This document shows, in pieces, positions 40,719-51,018 of a DNA stretch of 64,000 nucleotides. Position 1 is the stretch's first letter; each line of letters begins with the position of its first letter. The notes beneath the pieces are model-generated. The model saw only the letters and a list, made by a program, of their open reading frames with translations, was not told the origin of the DNA and made no database searches. The stretch comes from Castellaniella denitrificans (GTDB lineage: Bacteria > Pseudomonadota > Gammaproteobacteria > Burkholderiales > Burkholderiaceae_B), in assembly GCF_027214045.1 (NCBI RefSeq), contig NZ_JAPWHE010000004.1, forward strand, positions 1 to 64,000, read 5' to 3'. The translations under genes were made by a program, and so were the position numbers.

Positions 40719-41813
40719 CTAGCGCGTTTGATGCATTCGCAGGCAGAAATCCAGCAAATCTTGACCCAGATCGGCCAGGTGCGCCAGTTCGTCGCGCCAG
40801 GCCAGGCTGCGTGCGCGCCAGTCGGACCAGACGGGCTCCCGCAAGGCGGCGGCCAGTGATCGGGACACGGCATCGTCGTCCGACCGGTTCCAGTCGCGGG
40901 TCAGCTCGGTGGCCGGTGCGGGCCAGCGGGCACGGTCCAGCCAGGCCTCCAGTTTGTCCAGGTGGATGTCCTCGGCCTGGCGGTAGATCTGCCAGACCAG
41001 AGGCGCGCCGGCCCAGAGCGCCCGCACCAGGGAATCCTCGCCGCGGATGAAGTTCAGGTCGCAGCACCCCAGCAGTTCGTCGAAACGGGATTGGGGCACG
41101 AAGGGGATGGGCCGGATGCGCAGGCTGTCCCGGTCGCGCGGCGCGGCTGCGGGGCGGTCGCCGGGCACGAGCATCCAGACGGGCCTTTCCAGGTCGGCAA
41201 GGGCCGCGCACAGCCCGGCCAGCGGGGCATCCGGGTAGCAGAACAGCAGCACGCACAGGGCGTCGGATGGCGGCGCGGCCGGCAGGCCGGTCAGTGCCTG
41301 GAGGCGTGCGCCGCGATCCTGTGCCCGTGCGTCGGCGTGCCGCGCCAGCAGGTCCGGCTCGCGCAGCAGCCCGCCGGTGGACGGGGTGAAGCCGGGGAAG
41401 AAAAAGAATTTCGACACGCCGTTGGCCTGCGGCGAGGGCAGACCGTGACAGCCTTCCACCCAGGACTCGGCGCTGAGGTATTCCAGGTTGATCCACAGGC
41501 AGTCGCGTCCGGCCATGGCGGCCTCGTAGGCTGGAGGCAGGTCGCAGGCAAAGGCTTCGACCACCACGCCGCCGCGAGGCGGCATGGCCTGTTCCGCCCG
41601 GTGCCATGGGGCGATCCGCACGCCGTCCAGGACCTGCTCGCCGGCCTGGACGTCCAGCGCCGGCAGCAGCCGCGCCAGCACTTCGGGCCTGTCGATCCAC
41701 AGGCGCACCGGCTGGCCCAGCGCGGCCAACCGCCGGGCCAGCCGCCAGCACACGCCCGCGTCGCCGAAATTGTCGACGACGCGGCAGAACAGGTCGAAAG
41801 GCAGGATGTTCAT
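40719..41813 (-). CDS. earP: EF-P arginine rhamnosyltransferase
   Basis: Transfers rhamnose from dTDP-rhamnose to Arg32 of EF-P. The 364-residue GT-B-fold protein starts FDLFCRVVDNFGDAGVCWRLARRLA, with the conserved catalytic Asp pair, and has INLEYLSAESWVEGCHGLPSPQ, KFFFFPGFTPSTGGLLRE and FIRGEDSLVRALWAGAPLVWQIY (nucleotide-sugar binding). It is directly upstream of efp, the classic pairing. Confidence 0.95.
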   Translation of the reverse strand: MNILPFDLFCRVVDNFGDAGVCWRLARRLAALGQPVRLWIDRPEVLARLLPALDVQAGEQVLDGVRIAPWHRAEQAMPPRGGVVVEAFACDLPPAYEAAMAGRDCLWINLEYLSAESWVEGCHGLPSPQANGVSKFFFFPGFTPSTGGLLREPDLLARHADARAQDRGARLQALTGLPAAPPSDALCVLLFCYPDAPLAGLCAALADLERPVWMLVPGDRPAAAPRDRDSLRIRPIPFVPQSRFDELLGCCDLNFIRGEDSLVRALWAGAPLVWQIYRQAEDIHLDKLEAWLDRARWPAPATELTRDWNRSDDDAVSRSLAAALREPVWSDWRARSLAWRDELAHLADLGQDLLDFCLRMHQTR

Positions 41814-41898
41814 GACGTCAGGCGCGGCGCGCCGGGGCGATGGCGTCTGTCGGGCAGATGCGCGGCGCCGGCGGCGGACCGGCGGGCCGGGTGGAGTC

Positions 41899-43101
41899 CT
41901 AGTGGAACTGGACGGGTTCCGGATCGATTTCCTCAGGCAATTCAGGATGCTGCATCTCGCCCAGCATGTTGGGGAAATACGGTGTGCCGCAGTCCTCGCA
42001 GAATTCCATGGGTTGCAGGCCGGGCAGGCGGCGGATGTCCTGGATGCCGCATTCGCGCAGCAGCGCGGCGATCGCGTCCCAGGTGTCGACCTGGCCTTCG
42101 GCGTCCGGATCGGGCTGGGATTCCTCGCGGCTGAGCGCGGGCCAGACGCAGCCGTAGATCACGTCGTTGCTCTGGCGGGTGCAGAAACCGATGCGGTATT
42201 CCTCGATGGCCTGGTCGCCGCAGGCGACCAGCGCCGCCCGCAGGTCCGTGCCCGGGATGCGGGCGGCGGTCTGCAGCCAGGTGGCGGCCGCTTTCAGGGT
42301 CAGCGGGCGGATGCCCTGGTCGGCCTGGCGGGTGCTGGTGTAATAGGCTTCCGGGCGCAGGTATTCCAGTTGGCAACCGGTGAAGGCGGGTTCCAGGATA
42401 CGCGCGCAGCCCTCGGCCCATCGACTCGCGATGACGTCCTGGGTCGGGGATTCGGCGGGCAGGGGGGATTGCCATTGGAACACGGCGCCGCCGCGCGGGA
42501 CCACCACCGCGCCGACCAGAAAGAATACGTCGGCCAGAAGGTCTTCCGGTGCTTCGGCGTCGCGCAGCGTGGGGCCGTCCCGGCGCAGGCCCAGGGCACG
42601 CTGCGCCAGCGCCTGGGTCCAGGCACGGGTTTCCTGGAATGATTGGGGCAGGCGGTCGAAGCGGATCAGCGAGGGCAACAGGCAGACCCGGGCGCCGGTT
42701 CCCAGGACGGTATCCGCCAGCAGCGTTTCGAGGGCCTGCAGCTGGGGCGCGCTGAGATGGCCGGCCGGCAGCCGATAGCGGGTCCAGGCCAGGACGGGCG
42801 CCGAGATCAGCAGTGTGTCGCAGTCCTGGCCGTCCGGTCCCGGCATCAGGGATTCGGAGCGGGTTTCGGCCAGTTCCACCAGCATTTCGTAGGCGGCCGA
42901 GCGCTGTTCCAGCAGGACGTCCAGAGCGGATTCCACGGCGCGCCCGTGGCGGGCGCCCAGGGCCTTGTCCAGGGCTTCGCCGAGGCGGTCTTCCCAATAG
43001 GCGTCTTCCAGGTGACTGCCCGAGCGCGACAGGGCCTCGGCCAGTGAAATCAGGGTCTGCGACGTGCGCGACAGGGAGGATGAGCGGGAACGGGGGGGCA
43101 T
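41899..43101 (-). CDS. DUF2863 family protein
   Basis: A 400-residue cytoplasmic protein known mainly from betaproteobacteria, function unknown. Visible features are a basic Ser-rich N-terminus, a mixed alpha/beta body, and a C-terminal segment MEFCEDCGTPYFPNMLGEM with a Cys-x-x-Cys pair that could bind metal. It is on the same strand as earP and efp but about 85 bp upstream of earP, so it may be the first gene of that unit. Confidence 0.8.
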   Translation of the reverse strand: MPPRSRSSSLSRTSQTLISLAEALSRSGSHLEDAYWEDRLGEALDKALGARHGRAVESALDVLLEQRSAAYEMLVELAETRSESLMPGPDGQDCDTLLISAPVLAWTRYRLPAGHLSAPQLQALETLLADTVLGTGARVCLLPSLIRFDRLPQSFQETRAWTQALAQRALGLRRDGPTLRDAEAPEDLLADVFFLVGAVVVPRGGAVFQWQSPLPAESPTQDVIASRWAEGCARILEPAFTGCQLEYLRPEAYYTSTRQADQGIRPLTLKAAATWLQTAARIPGTDLRAALVACGDQAIEEYRIGFCTRQSNDVIYGCVWPALSREESQPDPDAEGQVDTWDAIAALLRECGIQDIRRLPGLQPMEFCEDCGTPYFPNMLGEMQHPELPEEIDPEPVQFH

Positions 43102-43177
43102 GGCGGACCGGGAAACGAGATAAGCATTAGTGTACCGCGAGCGGCCCGGGTCCCAGCCGATGGACGGCGCATTGAAA

Positions 43178-43218
43178 ACGCCCCGTGGGCCGGACGGGGT
43201 GTCCGGCCCACGGGGCGT
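43178..43218 (-). terminator. Terminator of acnB
   Basis: A long perfect stem of 18 bp (ACGCCCCGTGGGCCGGAC with its complement) around a 5-nt loop. On the minus strand it is followed by TTTTC. It sits between acnB and the DUF2863 gene. Confidence 0.8.
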
Positions 43219-43251
43219 GGCCTGTCCGGGTTTCCGGGCCGCCGGGGCGGA

Positions 43252-45837
43252 TCAGGCGTCGACCGTGTTGGCGACCGAGGTGAAGTCCTCGATCTGGTCG
43301 AAGTTCATGTAGCGGTAGATGTCCTGGCTGTCCTTGGTCAGCAGGCCCATGGCTTCGAGGTATTCCTCGCGCGTGGGAATGCGGCCCAGGCCCGAGCAGA
43401 TCGCTGCCATTTCGGCCGAGCCCAGGAACACGTTGGAGTTCTTGCCCAGGCGGTTGGGGAAGTTGCGCGTGCTGGTCGAGAACACCGTGGCGCCTTCGCG
43501 CACCTGGGCCTGGTTGCCCATGCACAGCGAGCAGCCCGGCATTTCCATGCGGGCGCCGGCCGTGCCGAACGTGCCGTAGTGGCCTTCCTTGGTCAGCTCG
43601 CTGGCGTCCATCTTGGTGGGCGGGGCGACCCAGAGCTTGGAGGGCAGGTCGCGCTTGCCCTTGAGCAGCGTGGCGGCGGCGCGGAAGTGGCCGATGTTGG
43701 TCATGCAACTGCCGATGAAGACTTCGTCGATGGCGGTGCCGGCCACGTCCGACAGCGTCTTGACGTCGTCCGGATCGTTCGGGCAGGCGACGATGGGCTC
43801 ATGGATGTCCGCCAGGTCGATGTCGATCACCGCCGCGTATTCGGCGTCGGCGTCGGGCTCGACCAGTTGCGGGTCCGCCAGCCAGGCTTCCATGTTCTTG
43901 ATGCGGCGGGCCAGGGTGCGGGCATCCTGGTAGCCGTTGGCGATCATCCATTTCAGCAGCGTGATGTTGCTGTTCAGGTATTCGATGATCGGTTCCTTGT
44001 TCAGTCGTACCGTGCAGGCCGCGGCGGAGCGTTCGGCCGAAGCGTCGGACAGCTCGAACGCCTGTTCGATCTTCAGGTTCGGCAGCCCCTCGATTTCCAG
44101 GATGCGGCCGGAGAAGATGTTTTTCTTGCCTTTCTTTTCGACCGTCAGCAGTCCCTGCTTGATCGCGTACAGCGGGATCGCGTTGACCAGGTCGCGCAGC
44201 GTGACGCCGGGCTGCATTTCGCCCTTGAAGCGCACCAGCACGGATTCGGGCATGTCCAGCGGCATGACGCCGGTGGCGGCGGCGAAGGCGACCAGGCCGG
44301 AACCGGCCGGGAAGCTGATGCCGATCGGGAAGCGGGTGTGCGAGTCGCCGCCGGTGCCGACCGTGTCGGGCAGCAGCATGCGGTTCAGCCACGAGTGAAT
44401 GATGCCGTCGCCCGGACGCAGCGCTACGCCGCCGCGCGTGCTGATGAAGGCGGGCAGTTCATGGTGGGTCTTGACGTCCACGGGTTTGGGATAGGCGGCG
44501 GTGTGGCAGAAGGACTGCATCACCAGATCGGCCGAGAAGCCCACGCAGGCCAGGTCTTTCAGTTCGTCGCGGGTCATGGGGCCGGTGGTGTCCTGGCTGC
44601 CGACCGAGGTCATGCGCGGTTCGCAGTAGGTGCCGGGGCGTACGCCCTGGCCTTCAGGCAGGCCGCAGGCGCGGCCGACCAGTTTCTGCGCCAGGGAATA
44701 GCCCTTGCCCGAGTCGGCGGGGGATTCCGGCAGGCGGAACAGCGTCGTGGGCGGCAAGCCCAGGGACGCGCGGGCCTTGGCGGTCAGGCCGCGGCCGATG
44801 ATCAGCGGGATGCGGCCGCCGGCGCGGACTTCGTCCAGCAGCACATCGGACTTGAGCTGGAATTCGGAGATCACCTGGCCGTTTTTCAGGGCCTTGCCTT
44901 CGTAGGGACGCAGCTCGATGACGTCGCCCATGTTCATGGCGGACACGTCCAGTTCGATGGGCAGGGCGCCGGAATCTTCCATGGTGTTGTAGAAGATCGG
45001 GGCGATCTTGCTCCCCAGACAGACGCCGCCGAAGCGCTTGTTGGGCACGAAGGGGATGTCTTCGCCGGTGTGCCAGATGACGGAGTTGGTGGCCGACTTG
45101 CGCGAGGAGCCGGTGCCGACCACGTCGCCCACGTAGGCGACCAGGTGGCCCTTGGCCTTGAGTTCGTCGAGCAGCTTGATCGGGCCGACCTGGCCGGGGG
45201 CGTCGGGCGTGATGCCGTCGCGCGGATTCTTCAGCATCGCCAGGGCGTGCAGCGGGATGTCCGGGCGGCTCCAGGCGTCGGGGGCGGGAGACAGATCGTC
45301 GGTGTTGGTTTCACCGGTGACCTTGAATACGGTCAAAGTCAGGCTTTGCGGGACTTCGGGGCGGCTGGTGAACCATTCCGCGTCCGCCCAGCTTTGCAGC
45401 ACGGCCTGGGCGTGGGCGTTGCCCGCCTTGGCTTTTTCTTCGATGTCGTGGAAGGCGTCGAAGACCAGCAGGGTCTTCTTCAGGCCTTCGGCGGCGACCG
45501 GCGCCAGGTCGGCGTGGTCCAGCAGTTCGATCAGGGCGCTGATGTTGAAACCGCCCAGCATGGTGCCCAGCAGTTCGGTGGCGCGGCGGGCGTCGATCAG
45601 GGGGCAGGATTCCTTGCCCAGCGCGACGGCGGCCAGGTAGGAGGCCTTGACCTGGGCGGCGTCGTCCACGCCGGCGGGGACGCGGTGCGTGAACAGGTCC
45701 AGCAGGAATTCGGCTTCGCCGGCGGGCGGGTTTTTCAGCAGTTCGATCAGGTCGGCCGTCTGCTTGGCCGTCAGGGGAAGCGGCGGGATGCCGATCGCCT
45801 CGCGGGCGGCGGCTTCGGTGCGGTAGGATTCCAGCAT
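43252..45837 (-). CDS. acnB: Bifunctional aconitate hydratase 2 / 2-methylisocitrate dehydratase
   Basis: Iron-sulfur enzyme of the TCA cycle that isomerises citrate; E. coli AcnB also hydrates 2-methyl-cis-aconitate in the methylcitrate cycle. The 861-residue length and domain order (N-terminal HEAT-like domain, then the swivelling domain, then the catalytic domains) fit AcnB. Signatures: [109 protein letters not shown] and [13 protein letters not shown] with cluster cysteines. With prpBCD nearby and no acnD/prpF, it is the likely methylcitrate-cycle partner. The promoter carries a 21-bp operator also found before mdh. Confidence 0.96.
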   Translation of the reverse strand: MLESYRTEAAAREAIGIPPLPLTAKQTADLIELLKNPPAGEAEFLLDLFTHRVPAGVDDAAQVKASYLAAVALGKESCPLIDARRATELLGTMLGGFNISALIELLDHADLAPVAAEGLKKTLLVFDAFHDIEEKAKAGNAHAQAVLQSWADAEWFTSRPEVPQSLTLTVFKVTGETNTDDLSPAPDAWSRPDIPLHALAMLKNPRDGITPDAPGQVGPIKLLDELKAKGHLVAYVGDVVGTGSSRKSATNSVIWHTGEDIPFVPNKRFGGVCLGSKIAPIFYNTMEDSGALPIELDVSAMNMGDVIELRPYEGKALKNGQVISEFQLKSDVLLDEVRAGGRIPLIIGRGLTAKARASLGLPPTTLFRLPESPADSGKGYSLAQKLVGRACGLPEGQGVRPGTYCEPRMTSVGSQDTTGPMTRDELKDLACVGFSADLVMQSFCHTAAYPKPVDVKTHHELPAFISTRGGVALRPGDGIIHSWLNRMLLPDTVGTGGDSHTRFPIGISFPAGSGLVAFAAATGVMPLDMPESVLVRFKGEMQPGVTLRDLVNAIPLYAIKQGLLTVEKKGKKNIFSGRILEIEGLPNLKIEQAFELSDASAERSAAACTVRLNKEPIIEYLNSNITLLKWMIANGYQDARTLARRIKNMEAWLADPQLVEPDADAEYAAVIDIDLADIHEPIVACPNDPDDVKTLSDVAGTAIDEVFIGSCMTNIGHFRAAATLLKGKRDLPSKLWVAPPTKMDASELTKEGHYGTFGTAGARMEMPGCSLCMGNQAQVREGATVFSTSTRNFPNRLGKNSNVFLGSAEMAAICSGLGRIPTREEYLEAMGLLTKDSQDIYRYMNFDQIEDFTSVANTVDA

Positions 45838-45876
45838 GGAGTGATGCCCCAGGAAAGAGGGTTGGTGAACGCGCCT

Positions 45877-45929
45877 ATTTTACCGGCAAGCCCGGCGATC
45901 AGGCAATGGTCTTATATAAGATATAAGAC
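45877..45929 (-). promoter_or_regulatory. acnB promoter with 21-bp TCA operator
   Basis: On the minus strand a -35 TTGCCT (complement of 45901-45906) and -10 TAAAAT (complement of 45877-45882) have an 18-bp spacer. Two bases upstream of the -35 lies a 21-bp element (45909-45929) of form GTCTTATA-N5-TATAAGAC, enclosing the 12-nt palindrome TCTTATATAAGA. The identical element, reverse-complemented, lies between mdh and gntR. Confidence 0.65.
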
Positions 45930-46030
45930 CAAAGGCCCTGCCGGTCGTTCTCCGGGCGTTGTTCCCCGCTTGCCTGGGAGCGGAAATCCGGGCGGACCGG
46001 GCATTGCCCGGCCCAGGGGGCGGGGATCGT

Positions 46031-46651
46031 TCAGAAGCGGTAGCCGACCCCGATGGTGGCGACCCAGGGATTGATCTTGGTCTTGCCGATGTCCGCGCCA
46101 TTCAGGCGGACGTTGGACGAAATGTCAATGTAGCGCAGGTCCGCGTTCAGGAACCAACGGTCGTTGAGCTGGTAGTCCACGCCGATCTGGGCGGCGACGC
46201 CCCAGGAGTCATCCAGGCTGAGCGTGCCCAGCTTGCTGTGCGTATCGAAGAAGGTCGTGTAGTTCAGGCCCACGCCCACGTAGGGCTGAAACGTGGCGTC
46301 CGGCAGGAAGTGCCATTGCAGGCTGAGGGTGGGCGGCAGGTGCTGGGTCGAGCCGATGTCGCCCAGGCCCTTGGCGTTGATCGTGTGCTTGAAGGGGTAG
46401 GCCCCCAGCAGTTCGATGCCGATGTGGCGCGTGGCCATGTAGGTCAGGGTGAAGCTGGGGCGGGTGCTGCCGTCGATGTCCAGCTTGACGGCGCCGTTGG
46501 CCACGGTGCCGTTGTCTGACTTGGGTTCGACATGCGTGACACCGACCTTCAGCAGGATGTCGCCTGCTTCGTGGGCCAGCGCCGGCGCGGCGGCGAAGGC
46601 GCCTGCGGCCAGCGCGCACGCGAGGAGGGTGTGTCGAAGGCGGAATGCCAT
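46031..46651 (-). CDS. ompW: OmpW family outer-membrane protein
   Basis: An eight-stranded beta-barrel of the outer membrane that may pass small hydrophobic molecules. The 206-residue precursor has a Sec signal (LLACALAAGAFAAAPALA-H). OmpW features include GDILLKVGVTHVEP at the mature N-terminus, HLPPTLSLQWHF, PYVGVGLNYTTFF, SWGVAAQIGVDYQLNDRWFLNADLRYIDI and the C-terminal signature GYRF with terminal Phe. An FNR-like box lies upstream, in line with oxygen control of ompW in other proteobacteria. Confidence 0.95.
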   Translation of the reverse strand: MAFRLRHTLLACALAAGAFAAAPALAHEAGDILLKVGVTHVEPKSDNGTVANGAVKLDIDGSTRPSFTLTYMATRHIGIELLGAYPFKHTINAKGLGDIGSTQHLPPTLSLQWHFLPDATFQPYVGVGLNYTTFFDTHSKLGTLSLDDSWGVAAQIGVDYQLNDRWFLNADLRYIDISSNVRLNGADIGKTKINPWVATIGVGYRF

Positions 46652-46720
46652 GAGGAAATCTCCCTGTTGATGATGTGGTTATAGGAGTCCTCATTTTCGG
46701 GAAAACCCTGATCTGGGGAT

Positions 46721-46734
46721 TTAATCTCGATCAA
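46721..46734. promoter_or_regulatory. FNR-like box upstream of ompW
   Basis: TTAATCTCGATCAA matches TTGAT-N4-ATCAA with one mismatch. Its centre is about 76 bp upstream of the ompW start codon, leaving room for a class II promoter (start about 41 bp from the centre) with a leader of roughly 35 nt. E. coli ompW is a known FNR target. Confidence 0.5.
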
Positions 46735-46836
46735 TCAAAACGTCATTCATCGTCCCGAATGATGAAAAAACATCCACGCCGCCACGTGGGCGGGCAGCCC
46801 CCTGGGAAGGTGTCTTGCCTTGGGCCGGTCGCGGAT

Positions 46837-46865
46837 AAAAAAACGGCGCGAGAAGACTCGCGCCG
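46837..46865 (-). terminator. Terminator of the mdh-prpBCD-GNAT unit
   Basis: A 9-bp stem CGGCGCGAG/CTCGCGCCG with a 4-nt loop, followed on the minus strand by seven T. It lies 22 bp past the acetyltransferase stop. Confidence 0.85.
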
Positions 46866-46887
46866 GGTCGCAGACGATCGGGGGACG

Positions 46888-47184
46888 TCAATCCACCAGA
46901 TCCTGATATTCCGGATGGCGTTTCACATAGGCCGCCACGTAGGAGCAGAGCGGCCGGACCCGCCAGCCGCGCGTGCGGGCCGTGTCCAGCCCGGTGCGTA
47001 CCAGGTCTGCGGCGATGCCGCGCCCGCCCACGGCGGCCGGCACCCCCGTGTGCGTGAACGACGCGACCGCGCCGTCCAGGACATAGTCCAGCACGCACAA
47101 CTGGCCGTCCTCCGTCCATTCGAAACGGTGGGTGGCCTCGTCGTGGCGGATGGCCCGGGCCGGGGCGGGGGCTTCAGATGACAT
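46888..47184 (-). CDS. Small GNAT-fold acetyltransferase (YjdJ-like)
   Basis: A 98-residue single-domain protein of the short GCN5-related N-acetyltransferase group. [55 protein letters not shown] is nearly diagnostic: an acetyl-CoA loop (GGRGIA), then the PLCSYV and HPEYQDL motifs. The substrate is unknown. The ATG at 47184 lies inside the end of prpD (11-bp overlap), so it is part of the prp operon; the link to propionate metabolism is only positional. Confidence 0.88.
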   Translation of the reverse strand: MSSEAPAPARAIRHDEATHRFEWTEDGQLCVLDYVLDGAVASFTHTGVPAAVGGRGIAADLVRTGLDTARTRGWRVRPLCSYVAAYVKRHPEYQDLVD

Positions 47185-48625
47185 ACAGGTCCACGTATTC
47201 GTGCACCGGCATGGCTTCCAGTTTCGCCTGGTCCAGTGACACGTCCAGGATGCGCTGCTGCTGGCGGGTCGGGAACTGGCGGGCCAGGTTCGTGCGGAAC
47301 TTGGCTTCCAGCAGCGGAATGCCGTCCTTGCGGCGGCGTTTGTGGCCGATCGGGTATTCGCAGACGATTTCATCGAGTTTCGTGCCGTCCGTGAATTCGA
47401 CCGTCAGCGCATTGGCGATGGAGCGTTTGTCCGGATCGTGGTAATCGGCGGTGAAGGCGGGGTCCTCCACGCAGACCATCTTGTCACGCAGCGCGTCGAT
47501 GCGCGGGTCGGCGGCCACGCCGTCCTCGTAGTCCGAAGCCGTGAGGCGGCCGAAGAGGATGGGCACGGCCACCATGTACTGGATGCAGTGGTCACGGTCC
47601 GCGGGGTTGTTCAGCGGGCCTTTCTTGTCGATGATGCGGATGCAGGCCTCGTGCGTGCGGATCGTGATTTTCTTGATGTCGGCATCCGTCTTGCCCAGGG
47701 ACTTCAGCTTTTCATGGATCTGCATGGCGCATTCCACTGCGGTTTGCGAGTGGAATTCGGCCGGGAACGAGATCTTGAACAGCACGTTTTCCATCACGTA
47801 CGTGCCGTAGGGGCGCTGGAACTTGAAGGGCTGACCCTTGAACAGCACATCGTAGAAGCCCCAGACCGGCGCGGTCAGTACGGACGGATAGCCCATTTCG
47901 CCGGTGCGGGCCATCAGGGCCAGGCGCACGGCGCGGCTGGTGGCGTCGCCCGCCGCCCAGGACTTGCGGCTGCCGGTGTTGGGCGCGTGGCGGTAGGTGC
48001 GCAGGCTCTGGCCGTCCACCCAGGCCAGGGACACGGCGTTGATGGCTTCCTCGCGCGACAGGCCCAGCATCTGGGACACCACGGCGGTGGAGGCGACCTT
48101 CACGAGCACCACGTGGTCCAGGCCGACCTTGTTGAAGGAGTTTTCCAGCGCGATGCAGCCCTGGATTTCGTGCGCCTTGATCATGCCTTCCAGCACCGCG
48201 CGCATGGTGAGCGGCGCTTTGCCGGCTGCCACGGCGTTGCGCGACAACCAGTCGGCCACGGCCAGGACGCCGCCCAGATTGTCGGACGGATGGCCCCATT
48301 CGGCCGCCAGCCAGGTGTCGTTGAAGTCCAGCCAGCGGATCATGCAGCCGATGTTGAACGCGGCCTGCACCGGATCCAGCTGGAACTGCGTGCCGGGAAC
48401 CTTGGCGCCGTTGGGGACGATGGTGCCGGGCACGATGGGGCCCATGAGCTTGCGGCAGGCCGGGTATTCCAGGCCTTCCAGGCCGCAGCCCAGGGTGTCG
48501 ATCAGGCAGTTGCGGGCGGTTTCGAGCGCCAGCGCGCTGTCGATCTTGTAGTCGAAGACGTAATCGACGATGTCCACCAGGACCTGGTCGGGCTGGGGAC
48601 GGACGTTGGAAATGGGTGCGGACAT
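47174..48625 (-). CDS. prpD: 2-methylcitrate dehydratase
   Basis: Dehydrates 2-methylcitrate to 2-methyl-cis-aconitate in the methylcitrate cycle of propionate degradation. The 483-residue protein of the MmgE/PrpD family has [79 protein letters not shown], and [27 protein letters not shown]. The ATG at 48625 has AGGAA upstream. It follows prpC by 23 bp. Confidence 0.96.
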   Translation of the reverse strand: MSAPISNVRPQPDQVLVDIVDYVFDYKIDSALALETARNCLIDTLGCGLEGLEYPACRKLMGPIVPGTIVPNGAKVPGTQFQLDPVQAAFNIGCMIRWLDFNDTWLAAEWGHPSDNLGGVLAVADWLSRNAVAAGKAPLTMRAVLEGMIKAHEIQGCIALENSFNKVGLDHVVLVKVASTAVVSQMLGLSREEAINAVSLAWVDGQSLRTYRHAPNTGSRKSWAAGDATSRAVRLALMARTGEMGYPSVLTAPVWGFYDVLFKGQPFKFQRPYGTYVMENVLFKISFPAEFHSQTAVECAMQIHEKLKSLGKTDADIKKITIRTHEACIRIIDKKGPLNNPADRDHCIQYMVAVPILFGRLTASDYEDGVAADPRIDALRDKMVCVEDPAFTADYHDPDKRSIANALTVEFTDGTKLDEIVCEYPIGHKRRRKDGIPLLEAKFRTNLARQFPTRQQQRILDVSLDQAKLEAMPVHEYVDLYVI

Positions 48626-48648
48626 GGGGGTTCCTGAAAGAAGTCGGC

Positions 48649-49887
48649 TTATTTGCGCTTGGCCAGGGGGACGAACTTGCGGTCTTCCGGACCGACGTAG
48701 TTGGCCGTCGGGCGGATGATCTTGTTGTCGATGCGCTGTTCGATGATGTGCGCCGACCAGCCGGCCGTGCGGGCGATGACGAACAGGGGGGTGAACATGG
48801 CGGTGGGCACGCCCATCATGTGATAGGACACGGCCGAGAACCAGTCCAGATTGGGGAACATTTTCTTGGCGTCCCACATCACGGACTCCAGGCGCTCGGC
48901 GATGTCGAACATCTTCATCGAGCCGGCGGACTTGGACAGGCGGCGGGCGACGGCCTTGATGACCTTGTTGCGCGGATCCGAGACCGTGTAGACGGGATGG
49001 CCGAAGCCGATCACGACCTCCTTGGCCTCGACGCGGCGGCGGATGTCGGCCTCGGCCTCGTCGGGCGTGTCGTAGCGTTTCTGGATCTCGAAGGCGACCT
49101 CGTTGGCGCCGCCGTGCTTCGGGCCGCGCAGTGCGCCGATGGCGCCGGTGATGGCCGAATACATGTCCGACCCCGTGCCGGCGATCACGCGGCCGGTGAA
49201 GGTCGAGGCGTTGAATTCGTGCTCCGCGTACAGGATCAGCGAAGTGTGCATCGCGCGGACCCACTCGTCGGACGGGGTTGCGCCGTGCAGCAGGTGCAGG
49301 AAATGGCCGCCGATGCTGTCGTCCTCGGTCTCGACGCTGATGACGCGACCGTTGTGGCTGTAGTGGTACCAGTACAGCAGGGCCGAGCCCAGGCTGGCCA
49401 TCAGGCGGTCGGCGATGTCGCGCGCGTCCGGCAGGTTGTGGTCGTCTTTTTCCGGCAGCACGCAGCCCAGCACCGAAGCGGCCGTGCGCATCACGTCCAT
49501 GGGGTGGCTGGCGGCGGGCAGGGCTTCCAGGGCCACCTGGACCTGGGCGGGCAGGCCGCGCAGGCGGCGCAGTTTTTCCTTGTAGGCCTTGAGCTCGGAC
49601 GGCGTCGGCAGCTTGCCGTGGATCAGCAGGTGGGCGACTTCCTCGAACTCGCAGGTGTCGGCGATGTCCAGGATGTCGTAGCCGCGGTAGTGCAGATCGT
49701 TGCCGCTGCGGCCCACCGTGCAGAGCGCGGTGTTGCCGGCGACGATGCCCGACAGGGCCACGGATTTCTTGGGCTTTGGACCCGGGGGCGCGGCGGCGGG
49801 GGCCTCGGCCTGGACGGCGGGCGCCTTGGGCGCGGCAGCCTTGCGGACGGGGGTCTTCCGGGCGGAGGAGGTGTTCTTGGTCGCCAT
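48649..49887 (-). CDS. prpC: 2-methylcitrate synthase with an Ala/Lys/Pro-rich N-terminal extension
   Basis: Condenses propionyl-CoA with oxaloacetate. From about residue 42 the sequence follows the citrate-synthase family, PrpC branch: [93 protein letters not shown] (catalytic His), [16 protein letters not shown] (second His) and the catalytic Asp in [21 protein letters not shown]. The extra 40 residues before it ([20 protein letters not shown] and similar) are low-complexity and absent from typical PrpC. AAGGAG stands 7 nt before the ATG, supporting the long form. Confidence 0.94.
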   Translation of the reverse strand: MATKNTSSARKTPVRKAAAPKAPAVQAEAPAAAPPGPKPKKSVALSGIVAGNTALCTVGRSGNDLHYRGYDILDIADTCEFEEVAHLLIHGKLPTPSELKAYKEKLRRLRGLPAQVQVALEALPAASHPMDVMRTAASVLGCVLPEKDDHNLPDARDIADRLMASLGSALLYWYHYSHNGRVISVETEDDSIGGHFLHLLHGATPSDEWVRAMHTSLILYAEHEFNASTFTGRVIAGTGSDMYSAITGAIGALRGPKHGGANEVAFEIQKRYDTPDEAEADIRRRVEAKEVVIGFGHPVYTVSDPRNKVIKAVARRLSKSAGSMKMFDIAERLESVMWDAKKMFPNLDWFSAVSYHMMGVPTAMFTPLFVIARTAGWSAHIIEQRIDNKIIRPTANYVGPEDRKFVPLAKRK

Positions 49888-49933
49888 CAGCGGTCTCCTT
49901 GGATGAGCGGGTTCGGTTCGAAGGCGGGTCCGG

Positions 49934-50833
49934 TCAGGACGTCTTGTGCTTGCCCTGCTGGAACAGGGCGTCGAGCTGTTCTTCGTAATGGTGGTAGCCG
50001 ATCCGGTCGTAGAGCTCCTCGCGGGTCTGCATCAGGTCGAGGACCTGGTGCTGGTGGCCGTCGCGGCGGATGGCTTCGTAGACGGCCTCGGCCGCCTTGT
50101 TCATGGCGCGGAAGGCCGACAGGGGATAGAGCACGATGCCCACGCCCGCGCCCTTGAGTTCTTCGACCGTGAACAGCGGTGTCTTGCCGAATTCGGTGAT
50201 GTTCGCCAGCACGGGGACGTTCAGGCTGCTGGAAAATTTCCGGTAAGTGTCCAGGTCGTAGGACGCTTCCGCGAAGATTGCGTCGGCACCCGCCTCGACG
50301 CAGGCGTGTGCGCGTTCCAGGGCCGCGTCCACGCCGCTGACGGCAATTGCGTCGGTGCGCGCGATGACGTAGAAATCGCTGTCGGTGCGCGCGTCCACGG
50401 CGGCCTTCACGCGGTCGGCCATTTCTTCCGTGCCGACGATTTCCTTGCCGGGCCGGTGGCCGCAGCGCTTGGCGCCGACCTGGTCCTCGATGTGGCAGCC
50501 GGCGGCGCCGAACTTGACCAGGGACTTGACGGTGCGGGCGATGTTGAAGGCCGAAGGCCCGAAGCCGGTGTCGATGTCCACCAGCAGCGGCAGGTCGCAG
50601 ACGTCGGTGATGCGGCGCACGTCGGTCAGGACGTCATCGAGCGTGTTGATGCCCAGGTCGGGCAGGCCGAGCGAGCCTGCGGCCACGCCGCCGCCCGAGA
50701 GGTAGATGGCCCGGTAGCCGGCGCGGCGGGCCAGCAGGGCGTGATTGGCGTTGATGGCCCCGATGATCTGCAGGGGGGATTCTTCGTTCAGCGCCTGGCG
50801 AAGCAGGGCGCCGGGGGAGGCGGGACGGGTCAT
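49934..50833 (-). CDS. prpB: Methylisocitrate lyase
   Basis: Splits 2-methylisocitrate into pyruvate and succinate. The 299-residue TIM-barrel protein has [78 protein letters not shown] (the KRCGH catalytic loop) and DAIFAEAS. The ATG at 50833 with GGAG upstream is preferred; the frame stays open another 43 codons without family similarity. It lies 185 bp downstream of mdh with no clear promoter or PrpR-type regulator nearby, so transcription from mdh is possible. Confidence 0.95.
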   Translation of the reverse strand: MTRPASPGALLRQALNEESPLQIIGAINANHALLARRAGYRAIYLSGGGVAAGSLGLPDLGINTLDDVLTDVRRITDVCDLPLLVDIDTGFGPSAFNIARTVKSLVKFGAAGCHIEDQVGAKRCGHRPGKEIVGTEEMADRVKAAVDARTDSDFYVIARTDAIAVSGVDAALERAHACVEAGADAIFAEASYDLDTYRKFSSSLNVPVLANITEFGKTPLFTVEELKGAGVGIVLYPLSAFRAMNKAAEAVYEAIRRDGHQHQVLDLMQTREELYDRIGYHHYEEQLDALFQQGKHKTS

Positions 50834-51018
50834 GATGGACGCTCCGGTGGGCCGCCGGCGCCCGGCGTGCCCGGATTCGCGGCAGCAATCGCCCCGGATG
50901 GGGGCGTGGTTCCAGTCGACGGCAGGGGCATTCTGGCCGCGCGGGGCCGGCGTGTCTGTCATCGGCCGGACATTCGGCGGCGGGCGGCCTCGCGGGCACG
51001 CGTCCGCCGCCGTCGGGC

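Noticed and set aside
43579-46074. An 831-codon + strand frame opposite acnB
   Set aside because: Complementary-strand shadow of acnB; no ribosome site and no family features.
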